DNA of 64,000 nt from Combretum micranthum (GCA_024138025.1 JAMXBD010001580.1:248001-312000), one strand, 5' to 3'; numbered from the stretch's first letter, positions 37,191 through 49,489 are shown. Notes: a model not told the origin generated them from the letters alone. A program made the numbers and translations.

Positions 37191-38598
37191 TATTATATGT
37201 CGTTTTCTACCTACTCGAAAAGATCTATCCATTTCCAAGGTTACTTTTACTATAGAAGGTCATTTGGGTCTCGTATTAGAAGGGTACAGATCTAGTACGA
37301 AAATTCCTTTATTGAAAAACAATATTTTCTAATCCTTTCCTTTACTAAGGCTTGTTTACGTAAAAAACAAATATGTATATTTTTTAAAAGAATTTCTTAT
37401 GTATATAAATACACTCATAATTTATGCATGAAGCTCTAGGTGTTCTCTCATTTAATTTATTTTCTTAACACAACCTTTTGTAGTGTTTTGGGAAATTTGG
37501 ATTTATTAGACTTTACTTTATGTGGGTGAAGTAACTTATAAATTTTTGGACGATCAAAATCTAATATATTATATTTTGATTCATTAGTTTATCAAAAGTG
37601 AGTTGAAAATAAAGTTTGCTCTTTTGAGGTTATCTATAAAATTTATTTTTAGGAATTGAAAAATAGAGTTTCCAAAAGTTTTTTTTAGTAGTACTTGATG
37701 AGTTTATTCTTTGAAAATTTATTTTCATTTTCCTTGTAAGTTGTTTTTCTTGAAAACTTATTTAGCTTTTGGTTTAGAAAGTTGGTAAAAAAAATAGTAT
37801 TAAGTTATTATTAATATATCAAGACTTCTTTTGTTATTTGAAAAGGAGATATCTTTAGACTTTTGAAGAAACTTCTTTTATTAATAGTTTGAAGTTTCAT
37901 GATGAGTTTACATCAACCTTTAAAAGAGATTTATTTGAAAATATTTTTCTAAGTCTTTGCAAAAACGTTGATCAAATTTTATTTTTTCATAAAAAAGATT
38001 CATTTTTATTTGGACAACAACTTATTAGTCATACATGAATATGATCATGTAGTTTGCAAAAGGTAAAAATATCACAAGATATGATAATAAAGAATATAAG
38101 AAATAAATAAGCATAATAATAATTATCAAGTATTGGGAGCCTTAGCTTCTTCAAGGCTTCTCAGGACTAAGATTAGACTAGTCCCAAAAGAAAAAGAAAA
38201 TTGTTTTGACTTGATGAGGACAAGTCTAAGACTAGAAAGACTAGTCTTAAAGCAACTTAAAAGTAAATAAATTGCAATAACAAATGAGCTTATATGCTCT
38301 AAAAGATATATATATAACTATATAGATATATTTAGTTAGATATACATAAAAAAACAACATAAAGGAAAATAGATTTATGAACAAGAACAAAGTATTAATA
38401 AATTATTACTTTCCTAACATCCATGAGTTTAGAAAACACACACTATGCTCATACTAAGCAAATGAACATAAGGAAAGCTTAAGAATATTACCTATAAGAG
38501 AAGAAAAACTAGAGAAACTTAAAGAGAGCTTTTGGAGAGGTTTTGAGAGAGTAATTGTAGTGTATGAAAGTTGTGAAGGAAATGGAAGGAAGATGTTG

Positions 38599-38606
38599 TA
38601 TTTATA
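38599..38606 (-). promoter_or_regulatory. TATA box of LTR E
   Basis: TATAAATA on the minus strand, about 700 bp inside the LTR start. A GGGGCCGAC and GAGAGAGAG tract lies upstream at 38674-38708. Confidence 0.6.
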
Positions 38607-39307
38607 GGAAAAAGTGGAAGGAAATTTGTGTTTACTAAATAAATGAAAAAAAAAATTGAAGGGAAAGGGAAAAGGGGCCGACACAAATTGAGTGAGAGAG
38701 AGAGAGAGGGAAAAAATTTATTTTTTTGTATTTTTTGTTAATGAAAAGTAAGATGTGAGAGATGTGAAGTTGTATTGGAAATGAAATTTATAAAAAAAAT
38801 AGGTGTATAGGTTGTAAGAGTAGATTGTAAGAAAAAGTAGAGATAGATAAATAGTATAGAATAGTAAAGAATAGTGTAATATAAAGTAGATATGACAATT
38901 AAAGTACCGATAGTAAGAAAATACGTGTATAATTGCGATATCTAATATTTTTAGTTACCGAAAAATTATAAAACTGATATTTTTGAAAACTTTATATCTT
39001 TACGAGTCTAATGGTATATCCAGAATATTTTTACTATTCCGATCCCTAGGACATGCTTTTCGAAAACTGTATCTGATTGGGCTCAAAACGAATCGCGGTT
39101 TAATTAATCTGATATTTTTCAGCTTTTCCATGTTACTACAAACTATTCTACATACTAATCTCTCACTTACTCACTTAGGGTTACGAACACGGGATTGCCA
39201 GACTTGAACGATTGCGTCTGATTAGGGTTTTGTTGACTTTAGGATTTTCGGTTGACCTTCTAATTAGGGTTGAAGCTTAATTGATCGTAAAACTTTGGGG
39301 GTTTACA

Positions 39308-40308
39308 TAAGGTGCAGTGACTCAAGGAGAAAGAACCACAAGATGGAGAGGAGGGAGAAGAGGGGATGATTTTAATATCCTCGGCTGGTAGAAGAAAAGG
39401 ACACACACTCCACACATCAACTTCATTTTCTTCTCTCAAATCATCAAGAATAACAAGTTAAGCCTCCATCTTCAAGTTAAAGCAAATATAGGTAAGTTAA
39501 CTCATGCTTTGCCTTTGTTGTTTTGTCTTTAAGTAGTGTAAAGTTTGTGTTGTTGTTGTTGATGGATAATATAGATGGTTATGCTTGCATGCTTACGAAC
39601 GCTTCCTTGTATACCATGGTCTATTTATCAAACCTCCCCGTGAAATGGTCGAAAAGATTATCATCACATAGCCAATGGGCTGTCTTCAGTTGTCTATATC
39701 CTATGGTTACTAAGGGCCCGCTGTCTCTACGGTTGCTCCTCCGTCACATTCAAATTTTGAAAATTGTCTCATCAGTCATAAGTATTGAAATAAATTACCT
39801 ATACACATAGTCAACTTTTTCCTTCTAATTTTTCTAAAATTTGTCCTTAAAATACTATAATAATGATTAATGATAAGAGTATAAAAAAATATATCATAAT
39901 AATATTCCATGATATTTTTACAATCTAGATGATTTCAATTATTATTTTAACTTTAAGAAATTCTAGAAAAAGATTAAAAAAAAAATGCCCTTTTACACCA
40001 AAATGGACCAAAAGTCGCCTAAGTTGATTTATTTCTTTTGTAATCTACTCTAATAGTGGATGAAAGATAACCTAAGTTGCTTTACCTTGTTTCAACTTTA
40101 GCAGGGTATCTGATTCTCTATGGTCCTTGTGATTTATGGAAATATCGGTATCCAAAACTATTTATATATATATATGTAACATATTGAGAGAATAAGTAAT
40201 TTGAATCTTACAATTTTTGACTTACAAGGCGGTCTTCATATTATAGGTGCACACGTGATATGACAACTTTAGAGCAAATGTATTAGGTCCCTATTTAGGG
40301 TCATGACA
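39308..40308 (+). mobile_element. LTR fragment related to family 2
   Basis: The last 95 bp (GGCGGTCTTCATATTATAGG, GTGCACACGTGATATGACAA, TATTAGGTCCC..., end GGTCATGACA) match the end of the family 2 unit at 25925-26011. The first 200 bp are leader-like (CTCAAGGAGAAAGAACCACA) and also recall the family 2 leader at 22852-22885. Before LTR E inserted, a TATATAAAG word stood directly upstream (31051-31059), so E may have hit its promoter. The middle is unassigned. An open frame at 39523-39810 has no recognisable product. Confidence 0.45.
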
Positions 40309-41150
40309 AGGTCTTACGGAGGTTTTTAGTAAAGAAGAAATGAAGAAAGGGAGAAGGTAAGGGGGAGAAAAGGGGGTGTGGGGGTAGCCATCCGAATTTG
40401 GGGAGGGAAAAGTCTAGGGTTTTTCTTCTTTTATTTTATGGTGTCACATGGCACTATTTATACCATTCATTTTTACATGTACTAGAATTTGACAATTTAA
40501 TTAGTTTAGGACTCGTTATACATCTTTGGTATAAATTATTATTTAATTTCTCAAATAAATTCTTTTTATCTATTTTAATTAATTTCAAGTTCTAATTTAC
40601 CCAAGAACCTGATTAAGGACAAAATTACAGTTTTCCAAAAAGAAAGGCTCTATTGTATTGCTTTTATTCTTCTTATAAAATTTTCATTTAAAGAACTATT
40701 ATTAAATTATAATTTAATTACTTCAACATTTGAATTGTTTTAGAATTATCAAAATTTAGGTTTTTGGTTTGGGCTATTTTGGGATTTATGAAAAATTTTG
40801 CAATTTAGATTCATACGTGAACCTAATTGGATTTTATTGACTTTATTTAATTTGATTTCTTATGATTGGTGTTTGGATCATTTCACCATTCATAGGAATT
40901 TAGACCTTATTTGATCTAATCTTGGATAAATTCCTATGAATTTTGTGCTTTTATTCTTTAAATGTTTTTTTCAACTCCTAGGATCAAGAAAAGAAGAAAG
41001 TGTTTTATATCAGATTTTGAGTAAAACAACAATAAAGTTCAAATACAGGTTTCGATAGAGGCCATAAAAAAATGCCTGTCGAGGGGAAAATTATAAGGTA
41101 AAATAAGGCAAATTTCCTAGTTGCACCTAAAATCGAGCCCTCGACATGAC
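40309..41150 (-). other. Probable LTR fragment, minus orientation
   Basis: A minus-strand TATAAATA at 40455-40462 is followed by a leader with GAAGAAAAACCCTAG and a G-rich plus-strand tract (40340-40390). AT-rich sequence fills the rest. Termini were not found and no coding domain is visible. Confidence 0.35.
40455..40462 (-). promoter_or_regulatory. TATA box in 40309-41150 fragment
   Basis: TATAAATAGTGCCATGTGAC on the minus strand, followed by an A-rich leader. Confidence 0.45.
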
Positions 41151-42640
41151 CCTTAGTTTACATTGAGATGATCGAGCATTGGACTTCATGATACAACTTC
41201 AACCGTACCCTAAAGTCAAGTGCTAGATTGTAATCAGTTGAAGCTTAATCGAAATTCGACCCTCTAAAGAAAAGAATACGGCTTAGACCCTTGCCAAACT
41301 TTGACCCTTGGATTAGACTGGCAAAAAGTGACCTTGTTTAGCTATTGCGAATTAGTTGGCTCAGCATCGCACAAATGAAAATAAGGATGATTTCCATTAC
41401 AAAGAATTTGCCATGTCAAAGAATAAAATCTTCATGATTTCTTTTCTAGTAGCCTATAAATAAACGTACATAGATGTCCAATAAGAAGAGTACCATATGT
41501 AACAAATTATTGATATAAAGTAACGAGAGAAATCTTTAGTGAAAGAATTTTTTCTTCTTACTAAAAAATTTGAAATTTTCTAAGTAAAATCATTTTAACC
41601 CATTGTTTGCAATTTGCTAGATTCTGAGTTTAATTTGCAATATTCATTTTTAATTCCATATTATTTCTCTTGAATTTACAATTAATTTTTGCATCTATCG
41701 AGGAATAATCATCTTAAACTAGGGCTTATGAATCAAAATCCTGATTCATGTGATTTCTAATGCGCTTTTTAATTGAATATTGATTGGATATTTGTAATTG
41801 GCAGCTCAAACTTAACTCCATGGGCCAAATGCATGTGTACCTTTTAGATCATGTCTAATTTCAACTAAATAGATCGAGAGATCATTCTTTTGAATAGATC
41901 TAGGTTACTAATGAAATTGCTCATAATCACCTTGAGAGTGGGATGGGGAACTTTCTATTACTTGTTTTTAAATTGTTGAAATGGGCTTGTAAACAAAGGA
42001 TTCCTAAACTTTGTGAGGACCTAGATTGCTAATAGCTGAAAACGATTTTGGTGTCTGATCTAGATCTAGATCTAATGTTTTTGCTTTGAGAGGCTTTAGC
42101 TTACCTTATTGAGTCCAACAGTGCAAATATACCCATCAAACAACTCTCTGAGTTTGTTAAGAGATCACATGATAAGGAATTGTGAAGCAAATCCTAAGTC
42201 TCATCTTACATTTACAAACTTATTATTAATTTCACCTTGAAAAGATGTACATATGTTTTAGCATTAACCTTATTTTAGTTTTTGGTTTTGTTATGCTTTG
42301 CTAATTTTTTCTTTGGCTAGATAATAGATAAAAAGTGAGTACGATAGATGTTGAGGATCCCCAAGGAATACGACCTAATATTTTTTGTGATACTTATTAG
42401 CTTTTTATAATTTTTTTAAATACTTTAACTTCATGTTTGCTTGTTTCTATATGGTTTTAACAAGCCAACCAAAGTCAGTCACTCTAACTCTCATCCACAC
42501 ATATTGAAGCGTTAGATACATAACAAATCTAGTGGAACGTATAGGTCATATCCCAGTTTCTTTGCAACTTGTTGCCCTCGTTGTTTTGACGGAATAAACC
42601 GTTAATGAAATGCGACCTAATGCGAAGTACACTAAAAAAT
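41151..42640 (+). other. Probable LTR-derived DNA with a plus-strand promoter
   Basis: CCTATAAATAAACGTAC at 41453-41469 looks like a TATA box with start region. About 880 bp later, GAGGATCCCCAAGGAATACG (42350-42369) resembles the conserved 3' parts of many plant gypsy LTRs. There is no terminus, target duplication or coding domain that I can support. Confidence 0.35.
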
Positions 42641-42868
42641 ATGTAAGTGTTGATTAAGGTTGAAGTTTTGCACTTTGTATTTGCCTAAAGAATGACATTA
42701 GGATCTTTTATGATCTCATTGATAGTGGCATTTGAGTAAAATATAAGAATGAGATCAAGGTATATCTTGTTTAAAACCAATGAAGTTGTACCACTGGTTT
42801 AACCCATTCATATCATAATCCTTTCCCACAAAGATGGATCGAGAATAAAAATCCTGGTCATACTGTGC

Positions 42869-42991
42869 TTACATGGTCAGGTGGGCAAGTGGATACCACA
42901 TTACTGGGCTAAAGAGGGTGGGGCTGTACATTCCAGTGGCGGCATTTTCTATGTTTTTTGCTATGACAACATGAAGTTTCACACCTTCCAT
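42869..42991 (-). CDS. Short unrecognised ORF, 40 codons, possible first exon
   Basis: Minus-strand ATG at 42991, stop at 42869-42871. The peptide begins MEGVKLHVVIAKN and contains MYSPTLFSPVMWYP. A TATAAATA lies about 118 bp upstream, and a GTAAGC splice-donor-like word coincides with the stop, so it could be a first exon of a longer gene. No next exon or homologue is identified. Chance cannot be excluded. Confidence 0.25.
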   Translation of the reverse strand: MEGVKLHVVIAKNIENAATGMYSPTLFSPVMWYPLAHLTM

Positions 42992-43108
42992 AATTTATAG
43001 TAAATGTAGGTTATAGGAGACTTCAAGAGAATTGGAAGAAAGGAATTGGTACTTGAAAGCGAGGAAGGTGAGTTGTAGTATGGATGGAAGTGCTCACATC
43101 CCTAGATT

Positions 43109-43116
43109 TATTTATA
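43109..43116 (-). promoter_or_regulatory. TATA box of flank X
   Basis: TATAAATA on the minus strand, followed by a TCTAGGGATGTGAGC leader towards the short ORF. Confidence 0.4.
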
Positions 43117-43379
43117 GATGTGGACACGATTTTAAGCGTTAGTGCCCAATGTAGGCACATTGGTGTGTAACGATCGAATATTGTTTTTACCGTTGGGCAC
43201 TAACATGCCCACATTAGGCTCAATGTGGCCACATTTAAAGAAGATGTGGGCATACTGGTGTCTAACACTTGGAAAAAACTTTGAACATTGGGCACCAACA
43301 TGCCTACAATGGCATTAAACGTGAGCATGCTAACCCTAGCATTCAAATTTTTTTACATTGGCTAAAACCAAGGTGTCTA

Positions 43380-44979
43380 TGGTGGGGCGTCGAAACCAAC
43401 AAATTTATAATCCTACTCTTAAATTTGTATATTGATGAACAAGGTCAATCCATAGAGATTGGTTAAATTTATTTCTATTTGAAGAAAAGAAGAAAAGGGG
43501 GGAGGGAGGTTTTAAAATTAAGGAAACAATAAAACTAATCAAGAAAACAAATTACAAATTAATTCAATATCTTCAAATCCTTAACCAAAGGTATATTACA
43601 ACTCAGTTTATAGAATTGATCAATGATGTAAAAATATCTATTCTTTAATTTGGATAAATTGATTATGGTTGCTAACAACTCTAACAACCTATCCCTCCTT
43701 ACTTTATCGATAACAAAAATAAGCTCTTTGATTACTTCTCTTTTTGACTAACAACCTTAAACAAGATCTTATATTTAATTTATCAAAAGCATAAGAAAGA
43801 GAGCAATCAATTCTATTAACAAATCAAATGCTTGACCTATTTAAACCAATCATACATTCTTATAACATAATCAATCATCTAATTCTAATCAATTATCTTT
43901 TATGTCACAAGTATCAGAACAATCAAACAATTATGAATTTGATGTTCAAATTGATAGACTATCACCTTGTTAATTGAATAATGGATCCTAAATTGCATCA
44001 ATCTAACAAAATGATATAAAAAAATAAATCAAAGAACATACAAATATCCAAAATAAGAATAAATTCAAATATAATTTAATTCGATCTCACAATTCGAAAG
44101 GAACCGAGTCTTGTAATGATCCTTTGGCTAGAAAACAAGGATTTAGCTATTCATTCTAATTGCAACACTCTCTCTGTTTTTGGCTTTTTTCTATGTTGAA
44201 GAATGATGATAGATTGGATCTTATCACCACAATTTAAAAGAACAAAACTTGGAATTTCAAAAGTCTGAGATATATATCAGCAGTTACACTACTTCGCTAG
44301 CAGCGTTAGATCAGATCTAACCGGCTTTCAATGTCGTTTCACATTCTAAACAAGAATGCTAGCATCTTTAAAGATGGTGTTTGAGACGGCTTTAATATTT
44401 ACATTATGTTCCTTGCCTACACCGCATCAACGCCGGCGGCTTTAATTCCTAGATTGTCGGCGTACAATTCTAACTTTGAACATTGGTGAATTTTTATCGA
44501 AGGTTGGTAGCATTGCAAGCAAACATTAAAGATTTTTATTCTGTATACAAGCTACGCTAACCATACGCTGATGGCGTTAAAATCCCATAAGCCGGCGTAC
44601 AATGAAAATTTGCTGAAGTCGTTGTAAATTACCTATATGCTAGCTATGTTGAAGTCGGCCATAAAAACTCTAATTCTGTTCAAATGCAACTGGCTTTATG
44701 CCAGCAGCATTAATTGAGAATTTGTCAGCGTTTAGTTAAGAAAATGAAGGCTAATGAACTCTGTTTTCAAGGCCGGAGTTGTTAACTGATTTTATGCTAG
44801 CTTTGAATTATCCTTGTTTCCATCTTGCAAATAACTTCTCTAAACCTATTTGTTTGATTTCAAAACCTAAAATATCACATTAAACTCAACGAAGTACCTA
44901 TTTCTAATGATTTCTACAAAATCTATAACAAGTTAATCATGATTTGTGCAATGAAAATTGAGTATAATATGTCTTAACA
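43380..44979 (-). repeat. 3' LTR of Athila copy B
   Basis: 1600-bp LTR. Read on the minus strand it starts TGTTAAGACATATTATACTC and ends CGCCCCACCA. It is homologous throughout to 8666-10284. It is identified as the 3' LTR because a polypurine tract, not a primer binding site, borders its inner side. It keeps the degenerate GCCGGC-type boxes (44290-44790). Confidence 0.88.
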
Positions 44980-45260
44980 AGATCCTCCACACTTGAACTC
45001 TTGCTTGTCCTCAAGCAAAGTAAAAACACAAATGAAATCTGTCATAGAGAGTATTAACTTTCAATTTTTCACAATTCCAAGCATCCTTACTTTTGATTAT
45101 GACTTATGACTTGTAATTCCAGTGCCAACTGCTCTAATTAAACTGGTTATATGCAATTAGATTACCAAAATCAAAATTCAATAGTTAATCTAGACCAAAC
45201 AAATTATAATCCAAATGTTTAGCAAAATAATCTTCTTTTCCAAAGTAAACACTCAGCCCT
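44980..45260 (-). other. Athila copy B polypurine tract and end of internal region
   Basis: On the minus strand, GAGGACAAGCAAGAG is followed by TTCAAGTGTGGAGGATCT next to the 3' LTR, the classic Athila-type plus-strand priming site. The rest up to 45260 is non-coding 3' internal sequence. It is cut at 45261 by the LTR composite. Confidence 0.75.
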
Positions 45261-46407
45261 TGTAAACCCCTGAAAATTTCATAATTCTTCAAAATAATCA
45301 TAGAAGTCTAATATCAAAATTTAAATCCCGAAAATCAACTCAAGATAAAAAAAAAAAACAAATTCTAGACCGAGTTAAACACCGGAAAGGAAACCTTAAA
45401 AATCGAACCAAGTTAAAACTTAATTCCAAATAAAATAAAAAAAATGAGATTTCTTAGTCTTGAGAAAACGAGAACCCTTGAAACAAAATATAAAGTCCAA
45501 CTACCAGTTTAATCAACGTCCGTACGCCAATCAAATCATCTACCCGATTCATAAAACGCAAATCAAAACGACATATCCAAATACTGCTTAACAACAAAAT
45601 GATAAGACCTTAAATCCTTCGGTAAATTTCAGAATCACAAATTTCAATTTTCACCAAAAATCAAACTGAGTTAACTCATAACCTTAAGACTCGGTTAAAC
45701 ATTTTCGAGAACCAAAAACTATTGAATAATCACAAACAAAATAAGATAAACTATAGATATCGAGCTAAAAATATAAAACGGTCAAAACTCGAAAATTATA
45801 TGATCTTATAAATAACTCAACAAAACCAGAAGTCAAACCGGAACCCTAAAAGTCAACAAAGCCTATAACAAACCCTAGTGCTTAAGATCCGACAATCCCG
45901 CATTCTCGAACCTTAGAAAACGAAATTAAGTTAATGACCTAAAATAGTTCGTAATAATATAAGGTAACATAAAATTATCAGATTCCCGAATTTCGAGTGT
46001 CCTTCGGACTCAAACGGGATCAGTTCTCGAAAAACGTGTCCTAAAGCTTGGAATATTAAAAATATTCCGTTTATACCAATAGACTTGTAAAAATACAAGG
46101 ATTCCAAAAATATCAGTTTTAGAATTTTTTGGTAGCTAAAAATTACAGATATCGCATTATTACGCGTATTTTTATTACTACAAGTACTTTAATTATCTAG
46201 TCTACTATTCATAGTACTTTTATACTATTCATTACTATTTCACTATCTCTACTTTTTCTTACACCTATTTCTTACTACCTACATACCTATTTTCTTACTT
46301 TTACATTTCCAATACAACTTTATTCACATCAACTTTACACATTACTTCTTTTATTACACACAATAAAATAAAACAATTTCTCCCCCTCTAGAGTACCAAA
46401 ACCAGCG

Positions 46408-46425
46408 CCCCCCCCCCCCCCCCCC
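46408..46425. repeat. Homopolymer C18 upstream of an LTR promoter
   Basis: Eighteen C in a row, 68 bp before the TATA box of the left arm, where related LTRs have CT-rich or GCCGGC sequence. The exact length may be unreliable in sequencing. Confidence 0.85.
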
Positions 46426-46492
46426 TCTCTTTCGACAATTTATTTTCTTTTTCAATTTATTTTATTACATCAAAAATTCACTCCAAAAATTC

Positions 46493-46500
46493 TATAAATA
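46493..46500 (+). promoter_or_regulatory. TATA box of left arm
   Basis: TATAAATA followed by a CCTCCTTCCTC leader, equivalent to 2199-2206. Confidence 0.55.
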
Positions 46501-48667
46501 CCTCCTTCCTCTTTCATTCTTTCACACAATTCATTTCACTACCAAAACTCTCCCAAAATCACTCAACAAAATCACTCTCTCAAAATCTCTCTCAAGTTTT
46601 ATCTTTTCTTTAGAAAACCAAGTCTCACATAATACTATAATCTATTCTTTCCTTCTTCAACAAACACATAACCTTAGGTAAAAGTTTCTTTCATATATAC
46701 TCATCATGTTCATACGACTTAACATGAGTTTAGTGTATGTTTCTTAGACTCATTGAGTTAAAGAAGCAATAATTTATTCATGTTTTGTTTTTGTTCATAT
46801 TCTATTCTTTTCTTTATATTATTATTATGTTGTTATTGTTATTATTTGTTCTAACCTAACTTATATAAAGCATTATGTATACTATGTATATGTATTTATT
46901 TAGAGCATATAAGCTCATTTGTTATTTATTTTTCCAATTTGCAATTTATTATTTATTTGTTTTATGCAATTTATTAAGACTAGTTTTTCTAATCTTAGAC
47001 TTGTCCATATCAAGTCAAAACAATCTTTTATTTATTCGGGACTAGTCCATTCTTAGTCCCAAGATGCCTTGATGAAGCTAAGGCTCCAATACTTGACCGG
47101 GATACCTTAATGAAGCTAAGGTTCCCAATACTTGATATTTTATTTTCTTGCTTATTATTTGTTTCTAGTATTTTCTTATGCCCTTATTATATGCTCATAA
47201 TACTTGCATCTACATAATGTTAATGTCCTACTAATTCAAAAGTAAATTTTATTTTATTAAAAGAACTTAAAACTAAATTTCCTATTATGTAATTCATCAC
47301 AAGATAATAAGTTATTATCAAACAACATAGAAATAGAGTAATACATAAAACTTGATTTATTTCTTTTGTAATCTATCCTAATAGTGTTTATTTCCTAAAT
47401 TATCATAAGTGTGTATTTCCTTCTTTTAACTCCATTTCTTATTATGAGAATAATTAATTTCAAAAAGTAATTTTTAATCTTTTAAGATCCCTACAACTTT
47501 ATTTCTAATGGCTAGAAAATGTCGTTTTCTAAATATTTCTTGATTATGTATTCAAAAGTTTTTTAAAGTCAGATCCACTTAAAAATAAAAAGATCTTATA
47601 GTTATTTATTATTTTATTTCCTAAGTAAAGCTCTTCTTAAAAAGGTTATTCTTTGATAATTTTGTAAAACTTATGTAAACTTTAGTATGTTGATGAAAGC
47701 TTTACATATGATTTAAGAAAACTTTTGTTTAAACAAGTATTTTTAAAGAAACTTCTTATTTCATTGGTTTGAAAAGAGAGTTTGTGATAACTTTATTTTA
47801 TGTATTCATTGATAAAATCTCATATCTATTATTACTAAAACTTGAGCTAAACTTATATAACTTTAGAAAATATTTGTTAAGATAAAACTAAGTCTTTATG
47901 GAAAAATAATTTCTTATGTGACAAATTTTATTTTTAAAGAGAGTTCTTATATTTATTACTTAAGAAACTCTTTTTTATTATGGTTGAGACAATATCAACA
48001 TGTTCATGTATGAATGAAAATATGTAACTATGAGAAATATAACATAATAAGATAAATACAATAAGAGCATAAAAGTAAAGTCAAGTATTGGGAACCTTAG
48101 CTTCATCAAGGTATCCCGGGACTAAAATAGACTAGTCCCAAAAAGAAAGGAAAAGAAAAGAAAGAAATTGTTTTGACTTGATATGGACAAGTCTAAGACT
48201 AAAAGACTATCTTAATAATTTGCATAAAAACAAGTAAATAAATAAATTACAAAGCATAGAAATAAATAAATAACAAGTGAGCTTATATGCTCTAAAGAAA
48301 TATATATACATAATATACATAATGCTATATAGAAGTTTGATTAGAACAAATAATAATAACAATAATAACAACATAATAGAAGACATGAAAAAAAACAAAA
48401 CATGAACATATTGTTGCTTTTTTAAGAAACATACACTAAGCTCATGTTAAGTTAAATGAATATGATGAGTGAATAAGACAAATTTTTACCTAAGATTTAT
48501 GTGTTTATTGAAGAGGAATGGATTGATATGTAGTAATATGTGGGAATGAGTTTTATAGCGAGAAAAGGGAACTTGGAAGAGATTTTGAGAGAGAGATTTT
48601 ATGGAGTGATTTTAGTAGAGTTTTAGTAAGAAATGAATTGTGTGAAAGAATGAAGGAAGAAAGGAGT

Positions 48668-48675
48668 TATTTATA
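48668..48675 (-). promoter_or_regulatory. TATA box of right arm
   Basis: TATAAATA on the minus strand, with GAGAGAGAGGGGAGG and GAGGGGGGAAG tracts on its upstream side (48737-48780). Confidence 0.55.
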
Positions 48676-49382
48676 GAGTTTTGGAGTGGAAATTAGGTGT
48701 AATAAAATAAAATGAAAAAGAAAAATAAATTGATTGAAGAGAGAGAGGGGAGGCTTGGTTTTGCATGTAGAGGGGGGAAGAAATGATTTATTTTGTTTGT
48801 TTTGTAATAAAAGAAGTAATGTGTAAAGTGTGATGTGATTAAAGTTGTATGGGGAAGGTAAATTGTAAGATATAGGTATGGTAGAGTATAAGAATAGAGT
48901 GTAAGAAAAGGTAGAGATAGATAAATAGTAATAAATAGTAGAAAAGTACTATGAATAGTAGACTAGACAATTAAAATACTAGTACTAAAAAAAAATATGC
49001 ATAAACGGTCTATATCTGATATATTTAGTTACCGAAAAATTCTAAAACTGATATTTTTGAAATCCTTATATTTTTATAAGTCTATTGGTGTTGTCGGAAT
49101 ATTTTCACTATCCGGTGCACAGGGGCACAGTTTTTGGAAACTGATCCCGTTCGGATCCAAAAGACACTAGAAAATTATGAATCTGATATTTTCAAGCTTT
49201 CCTATACTATTACAAACCATTTTCCACAATTATCCTAATTTCGTTGTTTAGGGTTTAAGAACATGGGATTACCGGATCTAGATTCACTAGACTAAACATA
49301 GAACTAGGTTAACTTTAATATTTCGGTTTGACTTCTGGTTCTTAGGGTTTGCTTATATTATCGAAAAATCTAGGGGCTTACA

Positions 49383-49489
49383 GTGCGATAAGCCCATAAT
49401 GCATCATCAAGTCTTGTACTTTAGTCTTTCCTGTTTGGATCAACAGTTTTTTCAAGAATGGACTTGATTTCTTGGTTGGATACTACTAC
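49383..49489 (-). pseudogene. Athila copy B integrase, piece after the HPQTNG word
   Basis: A 107-bp island of host coding sequence between two LTR insertions. The minus strand reads SNQEIKSILEKTVDPNRKD, a stop in place of Trp, then RLDDALWAYRT, the standard continuation of Athila integrase after HPQTNG. It joins the sequence at 58160 once LTR C is removed, apart from two changes in the target duplication. Confidence 0.8.

Larger units (their letters stand above)
31060..39307 (-). mobile_element. Long solo LTR E, family 1, containing nested LTR F
   Basis: Outer ends are TGTCACACCCC at 31060 and GGGGGTTTACA at 39307. The flanks TAAAG (31055-31059) and TAAGG (39308-39312) are a target duplication with one change. 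LTR F sits inside, and the net length of E is about 3.4 kb. It belongs to the subfamily with the GATGAAGCTAAGG block (minus strand, here near 38140-38165 as CTTAGCTTCTTCAAGG), as do LTR1 and LTR C. No coding sequence. Confidence 0.82.
42641..43379. other. Flank X: host or older repeat DNA next to Athila copy B
   Basis: Ends with GTCTA, the same five bases that flank the outer end of Athila copy 1. From 43130 on it holds repeated GTGGGCA / TGCCCAC words in both directions, continued in flank Y (10285 on). It contains a minus-strand TATA box and short open frame. Not a family I recognise. Confidence 0.5.
45261..49382. mobile_element. Head-to-head composite of two family 1 LTR halves
   Basis: The left arm (45261 to about 47270) is the 5' half of a plus-oriented LTR: start TGTAAACCCC, TATA, then the GATGAAGCTAAGG repeats. 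The right arm (about 47400 to 49382) is the 5' half of a minus-oriented LTR, ending GGGGCTTACA. Both 3' halves, with the palindrome, are missing. The flanks GCCCT and GTGCG do not match. The Athila host is at the LWAYRT word of integrase on the right and the 3' internal region on the left, so some host sequence is also gone. Either two insertions were joined by a deletion, or an inverted derivative inserted. Confidence 0.75.

Noticed and set aside
39523..39810. Open frame of 95 codons with a hydrophobic start
   Set aside because: It is in LTR-like family 2 DNA, with no recognised domain and no support for a gene.
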